Under the pieces are notes generated by a model. It searched no databases and was not told where the DNA came from. It was given only the letters and a program-made list of their open reading frames with translations. Below, one piece after another: positions 58,597 to 64,000 of a stretch of DNA of 64,000 nt. Source of the DNA: Blastococcus carthaginiensis (GTDB lineage Bacteria > Actinomycetota > Actinomycetes > Mycobacteriales > Geodermatophilaceae); the NCBI RefSeq assembly GCF_030731085.1, contig NZ_JASNFN010000005.1, positions 165,213-229,212 of the forward strand, read 5' to 3'. The position numbers and the translations under genes were made by a program. Numbering within the stretch: the first letter of the stretch is position 1; each line of letters opens with the position of its first letter.

Positions 58597-59340
58597 GTGC
58601 AGGGCTTCGGGGTGGACATCGGCGGCAGCGGCATCAAGGGGTGCCTGGTCGACCTGGACGCGGGACGGCTGATCGGGGAGAGGCTGCGCATCGAGACGCC
58701 GCAGCCCTCGCTGCCCGGGTCCGTCTTCGACGTCGTGGCGCGGATCGTGGACTCGTTCGGCTGGTCCGAGCGCGTCGGGGTGACATTCCCCGGGGTGCTC
58801 AAGTCCGGCATCGCCCACACGGCGGCCAACGTCGACGAGAGCTGGCTGGGCACCGACCTCGCCGCAGGCGTGGCCGAGCGCATCCCCGGCACGGTGGAGA
58901 CCCTCAATGACGCCGACGCCGCGGGCCTGGCCGAGATGCGCTACGGCGCCGGCCGCGACCGCAACGGCGTGGTGCTCATGCTCACGTTCGGCACCGGCAT
59001 CGGCAGCGCCCTCTTCGTCGACGGCCGGTTGGTGCCCAACACCGAGTTCGGCCACATCCAGGTCGACGGCGAGGACGGCGAGAGCCGGGCCTCCGCCGCC
59101 GCCCGGGAGCGGGAGGAGCTCAGCTACCCCGACTGGGCGCTGCGCGTCGACCGCTACCTCGACGTCCTCGAGGGCAGCGTGTGGCCGGACCTGATCATCG
59201 TGGGCGGCGGCGTCAGCAAGAAGGCGCACAAGTGGGTGCCGCTGCTCTCGACGCGCACCCCGGTCGTGCCGGCGGAGCTGCAGAACGACGCCGGCATCGT
59301 CGGCGCCGCCCTTGCGGCCGCCGAGCACACCCCGGCCTGA
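58597..59340 (+). CDS. ppgK: Polyphosphate glucokinase
   Basis: A 247-residue ROK-type kinase: GVDIGGSGIKGCLVDLDAG (phosphate 1), VGVTFPGVLKSG, LNDADAAGLAEMRYGAG (catalytic Asp) and LTFGTGIGSALFVDGRLVPN, then IIVGGGVSKK. It phosphorylates glucose using polyphosphate or ATP. The conserved place is immediately before sigA. GTG 58597 start. Confidence 0.97.
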   Translation: MQGFGVDIGGSGIKGCLVDLDAGRLIGERLRIETPQPSLPGSVFDVVARIVDSFGWSERVGVTFPGVLKSGIAHTAANVDESWLGTDLAAGVAERIPGTVETLNDADAAGLAEMRYGAGRDRNGVVLMLTFGTGIGSALFVDGRLVPNTEFGHIQVDGEDGESRASAAAREREELSYPDWALRVDRYLDVLEGSVWPDLIIVGGGVSKKAHKWVPLLSTRTPVVPAELQNDAGIVGAALAAAEHTPA

Positions 59341-59452
59341 CGCTGCAGGAGCCCGGCCAGGGCCGTCGCCGTTCCCCTCCCGGGGCCGTCCGCCCGCCCC
59401 CTCGGAGCGAGGGGCCCGGGTGCGAGGCGCTGGTTTCGCCCGGCGACGTCGT

Positions 59453-59458
59453 TACAAT
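59453..59458 (+). promoter_or_regulatory. Candidate -10 box TACAAT upstream of sigA
   Basis: The only good AT-rich hexamer in the 290-base ppgK-sigA spacer. It would give a leader of about 165 bases. No convincing -35 hexamer at the usual distance was found, so this is tentative. Confidence 0.35.
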
Positions 59459-59630
59459 GGTGGAGCCCCAGCCCGCCGCTCTCCAGCCGGGAGGGATCCC
59501 CCGACCCGAACGCGGCCAAACGCCGTGCCGGTCACGCGGGGTCCGCTCCCCGTTCGAGCGCAGGCCGGAGCCGCTGCCCGTGGACCACACGGTCCTCCGG
59601 GGAACGCACCCAGCACGGGAAGGAACCTGA

Positions 59631-60962
<1,332 letters not shown>

Positions 60963-60966
60963 GCAC

Positions 60967-61015
60967 TGAACGCGAGAGGCCCAGAACCGTCGAGGTTCTG
61001 GGCCTCTCGCGTTCA
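60967..61015 (+). terminator. Strong terminator after sigA
   Basis: A perfect 22-bp stem (60967-60988 with 60994-61015) and a 5-base loop GTCGA, starting five bases after the stop. It has no T-run. Confidence 0.85.
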
Positions 61016-61359
61016 CTCGTCGCCCCCGTCGCCCGAGAGGGTCACGAACTCGTGACACCGGTGTGCGCCGACACCTGTCGGGTAGACGGCGTAGCGTGGG
61101 ACCCGTCAGAACAGCAGCGGACCCACGGTCGGGCCGGTCAACCACCGGTCCGGCAGTTGATCACCAGCACGTGCACCACCAGTTCCACCCCAGTGACGTC
61201 CCCTGCTGAACCCGCTCCGCCCACGCCCGGTGTGTTACGGACTCATCTCTTTCGGCGAGTCCGGGATGAACCGGGTGGGAACGGGAATCCGAGGGGCCAT
61301 CCTGGCGCTGTGCAGGAGGCCGATCCGCAGCCGCGGGTCCGTGCGGTAGAGAGCGAGTG
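61016..61359. promoter_or_regulatory. Spacer upstream of the DUF7455 gene with a GTCACGA-AC-TCGTGAC palindrome
   Basis: No supported gene in these 344 bases. The palindrome at 61041-61056 (7-base arms) is followed directly by ACACCGGTGT (61055-61064), another palindrome. They could be operators for the next gene. No clear promoter hexamers were identified. Confidence 0.4.
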
Positions 61360-61584
61360 ATGACCCAGATGACCCAGACGCTGACGACGACCCCCGCCGC
61401 CGACGACCTGGTCGTGCCCTTCCACTGCGACCGCTGCGGCGCACTTGCCAAGGTCCGTGTCGTGCTCGCCAACGGCAGCGACCTCGTGTTCTGCGGGCAC
61501 CACGCCCGCGAGTACGAGGGCAAGCTGCGTGACATCGCCGTCGACATCATCGACACTGAGGGCGAGCAGCGCGTAACTGCGTGA
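61360..61584 (+). CDS. DUF7455-type small zinc-binding protein
   Basis: A 74-residue protein. FHCDRCGALAKVRVVLANGS is followed by LVFCGHHAREYEGKL, that is CxxC plus CxHH, a likely zinc knuckle. The C-terminus is VDIIDTEGEQRVTA. The family is widespread beside sigA in actinobacteria and has no known function. ATG 61360 or the in-frame GTG three bases earlier may be used. Confidence 0.87.
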   Translation: MTQMTQTLTTTPAADDLVVPFHCDRCGALAKVRVVLANGSDLVFCGHHAREYEGKLRDIAVDIIDTEGEQRVTA

Positions 61585-61726
61585 GAGAGGCGCTATCGTC
61601 GCGCCCGCGATGACCGCCTCACCTGACGACGCCGCCGCGTCCGACGTCCCGCCTCGTGCGGGCGCCGGGCCGGCGGCTCCGTCGTCTCCGGGGATCCCCG
61701 GTCGGCGGCGACCGGAGGAAACCCCC

Positions 61727-63931
61727 ATGTCCCAGCACCACCCCGCACCCGACGAGACAGTGCGCATGCGTCCCGACGGCGGGGACGGACCACCGCCGCC
61801 GACCGGCCAGACGCCGGGGTACGAGGCCGCACCGGACGACACCCGCCCGGTGGGCCGCGACTGGCAGCGCGGCGCTCCTGCCGCCTCACCGGCCACCGCG
61901 GAGACGGCCACCGCGGAGACGGCCACCGCGGAAACGACCTCCGCCGAGCCCGGCCCGGCGGAGCAGGCGAACAGCACCCGCCGCATCCAGCAGGATGCGG
62001 ATGGCCCGGTGGCCGACGACCCCGCCGGTACCGCCGCCATCCCCCCGGTGGAGCACCGCGAGACCATGGCCACCGTGCCCGTGCACACCGGCGACGGGGG
62101 CACCGACGGCCCGCCGCCACCCGGTGACGACCGCCGGGGGGCGCCCCGCGGGCCCTGGTGGCGTCGCCGCACGACGCTGATCCCCGCGGGCGTCCTCGCG
62201 GCGCTGGCCGTGCTCTACGGCGCCGACCTGCTGGTGGCCTCCGGTGAGGTGCCGCGCAACACGGTCGTGGCCGGGGTCGACGTCGGGGGGCTCACCCCGG
62301 CGTCGGCCGCCCAGCGGCTGGAGGAGCGACTCACCCCCCGGGTGGTCGCCGACCACACCGTCACCGCCGCCGACGTGACGGGCACCCTCTCCCCCGCCAC
62401 GGCCGGCATCACCCTCGACGTCCCGAGCACCGTGGACGTCGCCGAGGAGCAGCCGCTCAACCCGTGGACCCGTCTGGTCACCCTCTTCTCCGACCGCGAG
62501 GTGGAGCCGGTCATCACCGGGGAGGAGACGGCGCTGCAGGCCCAGATCGAGGGCATCGCCTCGCAGGTCGACCGTGCCCCGCAGGACGCCACCATCGCCA
62601 TCGACGGCACCACCCCGTCGGTCGTGGAGCCGGTGGACGGCCGGACGCTGGACCGCGAGGGCGCGGCGGACGCGATCACCGACGCGCTGGCCTCCGGGGG
62701 CGACCCGAGCACGCCGATCGAGCTGCCCGTGGACGTGACCCCCGTGCGCGTCGACGCCGAGGAGGCCGGGCGCGTCCTCGAGGAGACCGTCACCCCGGCC
62801 CTGTCGGCGCCGGTGGAGGTCGTGAGCCAGGACGGCGCCACCTCCGTCGAGGTGCCCGTCACCGCCATCGCCGGCTCCCTCACCTTCACGCCCCAGGACG
62901 ACGGCGAGCTCGCCGTCGGGCTGGACCCCGAGGCGCTGCAGACGGCTCTCGGCGAGGAGCTCTCGGTCTTCGGCACCCCGGCGGAGGACGCGACGTTCGA
63001 GGTGTCGGGTGACGCGGTCAGCGTCGTCCCGTCGGTCGACGGCACCGGCATCGCGCCGACCCGGCTGGCCGAGCAGCTGCTGCCGGTCCTGACCGAGGAG
63101 GCGCCGCGGACCGTCACCGCGGAGCTGGGACCCGTGCCGGCGGAGTTCACCACTCAGGAGGCCGAGGCCCTCGGCATCCGGGAGGAGATCTCCAGCTTCA
63201 CCACGAACATCGGCAACCCGGCCAGCGGCACGAACATCCGGGTGGTCGCGGAGGAGGTCGACGGCGCGATCATCATGCCCGGGGAGACCTTCAGCCTGAA
63301 CGGCTTCACCGGGCCGCGCGGCCTCGCGCAGGGCTACGTGGAGGCCGGCGTCATCAACAACGGCGAGTTCACCACCGCCGTGGGCGGCGGCATCAGCCAG
63401 TTCGCCACCACGATGTTCAACGCCGTCTTCTTCGCCGGCCTCGAGGACGTCTTCCACAAGCCGCACAGCTACTACATCAGCCGCTACCCGGCCGGCCGCG
63501 AGGCGACGGTCTACTACGACTCGATCGACCTCACGTGGCGCAACGACGGCGACACCGGCGTCTACGTCGACACGGCGTGGACCCCCGGGACGATCACGGT
63601 CACCTTCTACGGGACCAAGCGCTACGAGATCCAGTCGATCAGCAGCGAGCGCTACAACTTCCGCGAGCCGGTCGTGCAGAACAAGCCGGACAGCCCCACC
63701 TGTGAGCCGCAGTCGGGCTCGACCGGCTTCGACATCACCGTCACCCGCGTCTTCCGCGACCTGAACACCGGCGCGGAGATCAAGCGCGAGGACTTCCGCA
63801 CCCGCTACGCCGCCGAGCCGGTGATCAACTGCGTGCCGGTGGAGCCGCCCGCACCCGGCCCCGAGGGCACCGCCCCGGGCGGCGCGCCGGCACCCGGCGG
63901 CCGGCGCCCGGCGCGCACACGGGCGGCCTGA
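61727..63931 (+). CDS. VanW-family membrane-anchored protein with PG-binding-like repeats
   Basis: A 734-residue protein. A disordered cytoplasmic N-terminus of about 145 residues contains a TATAE tandem repeat. One membrane helix follows (LIPAGVLAALAVLYGADLLV). Outside are two YoaR-like putative peptidoglycan-binding domains (VVAGVDVGGLTPASAAQRLE and similar later). The VanW domain has SSFTTNIGNPASGTNIRVVA, GAIIMPGETFSLNGFTGPR and EFTTAVGGGISQFATTMFNA. The end is Pro/Gly-rich. ATG 61727 has GGAGGAAA just ahead; an ATG at 61610 lacks a site. Likely cell-wall associated; activity unknown. Confidence 0.92.
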   Translation: MSQHHPAPDETVRMRPDGGDGPPPPTGQTPGYEAAPDDTRPVGRDWQRGAPAASPATAETATAETATAETTSAEPGPAEQANSTRRIQQDADGPVADDPAGTAAIPPVEHRETMATVPVHTGDGGTDGPPPPGDDRRGAPRGPWWRRRTTLIPAGVLAALAVLYGADLLVASGEVPRNTVVAGVDVGGLTPASAAQRLEERLTPRVVADHTVTAADVTGTLSPATAGITLDVPSTVDVAEEQPLNPWTRLVTLFSDREVEPVITGEETALQAQIEGIASQVDRAPQDATIAIDGTTPSVVEPVDGRTLDREGAADAITDALASGGDPSTPIELPVDVTPVRVDAEEAGRVLEETVTPALSAPVEVVSQDGATSVEVPVTAIAGSLTFTPQDDGELAVGLDPEALQTALGEELSVFGTPAEDATFEVSGDAVSVVPSVDGTGIAPTRLAEQLLPVLTEEAPRTVTAELGPVPAEFTTQEAEALGIREEISSFTTNIGNPASGTNIRVVAEEVDGAIIMPGETFSLNGFTGPRGLAQGYVEAGVINNGEFTTAVGGGISQFATTMFNAVFFAGLEDVFHKPHSYYISRYPAGREATVYYDSIDLTWRNDGDTGVYVDTAWTPGTITVTFYGTKRYEIQSISSERYNFREPVVQNKPDSPTCEPQSGSTGFDITVTRVFRDLNTGAEIKREDFRTRYAAEPVINCVPVEPPAPGPEGTAPGGAPAPGGRRPARTRAA

Positions 63932-64000
63932 CGTCGCGTTCCGACCCGACCCGGTGGGGGGGCGGGCCCGGCACCCCCCCGGGCGGGGCGGGGCCGGGCG

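Overview
The window is high-GC DNA (mostly GC-ending codons, many GTG starts, frequent GTGA/ATGA stop-start overlaps) from an actinobacterium. The gene content and order point to the Geodermatophilaceae/Frankiales side of the phylum (Blastococcus, Geodermatophilus or Modestobacter-like). This is inferred from gene order and protein style, not from a search. No rRNA, tRNA or CRISPR array was seen.

Region 1 (1-16.8 kb) is an accessory catabolic island. It holds the start of an APC amine/amino-acid permease, an IclR regulator, an aldehyde dehydrogenase, an SDR dehydrogenase, a copper amine oxidase (TPQ type), a second aldehyde dehydrogenase, a TetR regulator, a tightly coupled three-gene operon (acyl-CoA-dehydrogenase-fold flavin monooxygenase, flavin reductase, RibBA), a divergent LysR regulator, and a complete TRAP transporter (DctP-DctQ-DctM). 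The likely logic is amine uptake, oxidative deamination to an aldehyde, oxidation to an acid, and hydroxylation by a flavin system with its own riboflavin-precursor enzyme. Three near-identical palindromes (GGTCCGGTGrCCGGACC type) precede the permease and both aldehyde dehydrogenase transcription units, which suggests one local regulon. A second pair of palindromes lies between the LysR gene and the monooxygenase operon.

Region 2 (16.8-19.15 kb) is an insertion-sequence graveyard. A decayed IS481-type transposase is fused to a frameshifted IS3-type OrfA/OrfB. It forms the boundary between the island and the more conserved chromosome.

Region 3 (19.15-27.8 kb) is mixed: a GH13 alpha-glucosidase, a PilZ protein, small unknown proteins, a cold-shock protein, a membrane protein beside a NarL-type sensor kinase, a response regulator broken by a single-base frameshift, and msrB.

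Region 4 (27.9-63.9 kb) is a conserved actinobacterial backbone. Its order matches the Mycobacterium tuberculosis msrB-hemQ-hemY-hemE-DUF3000-rnd-dxs-RNA methyltransferase-APC permease-ceoB-ceoC-DUF3159-OB fold-DUF3710-dut-DUF4193-cei-suhB-ppgK-sigA block. It is interrupted by a xylose-type ABC transporter, a thiolase/FadB beta-oxidation pair and a ScyD-like secreted protein (34.7-43.0 kb), and by a phosphotransferase (56-57 kb). The window ends with a DUF7455 zinc protein and a VanW-family membrane protein.

The most interesting items are the shared-palindrome regulon, the amine oxidase with a histidine after its TPQ tyrosine, RibBA coupled to a monooxygenase, the frameshifted response regulator, a perfect 23-bp palindrome after rnd, and a dispersed repeat that appears to have been captured into the coding sequence of an RNA methyltransferase.
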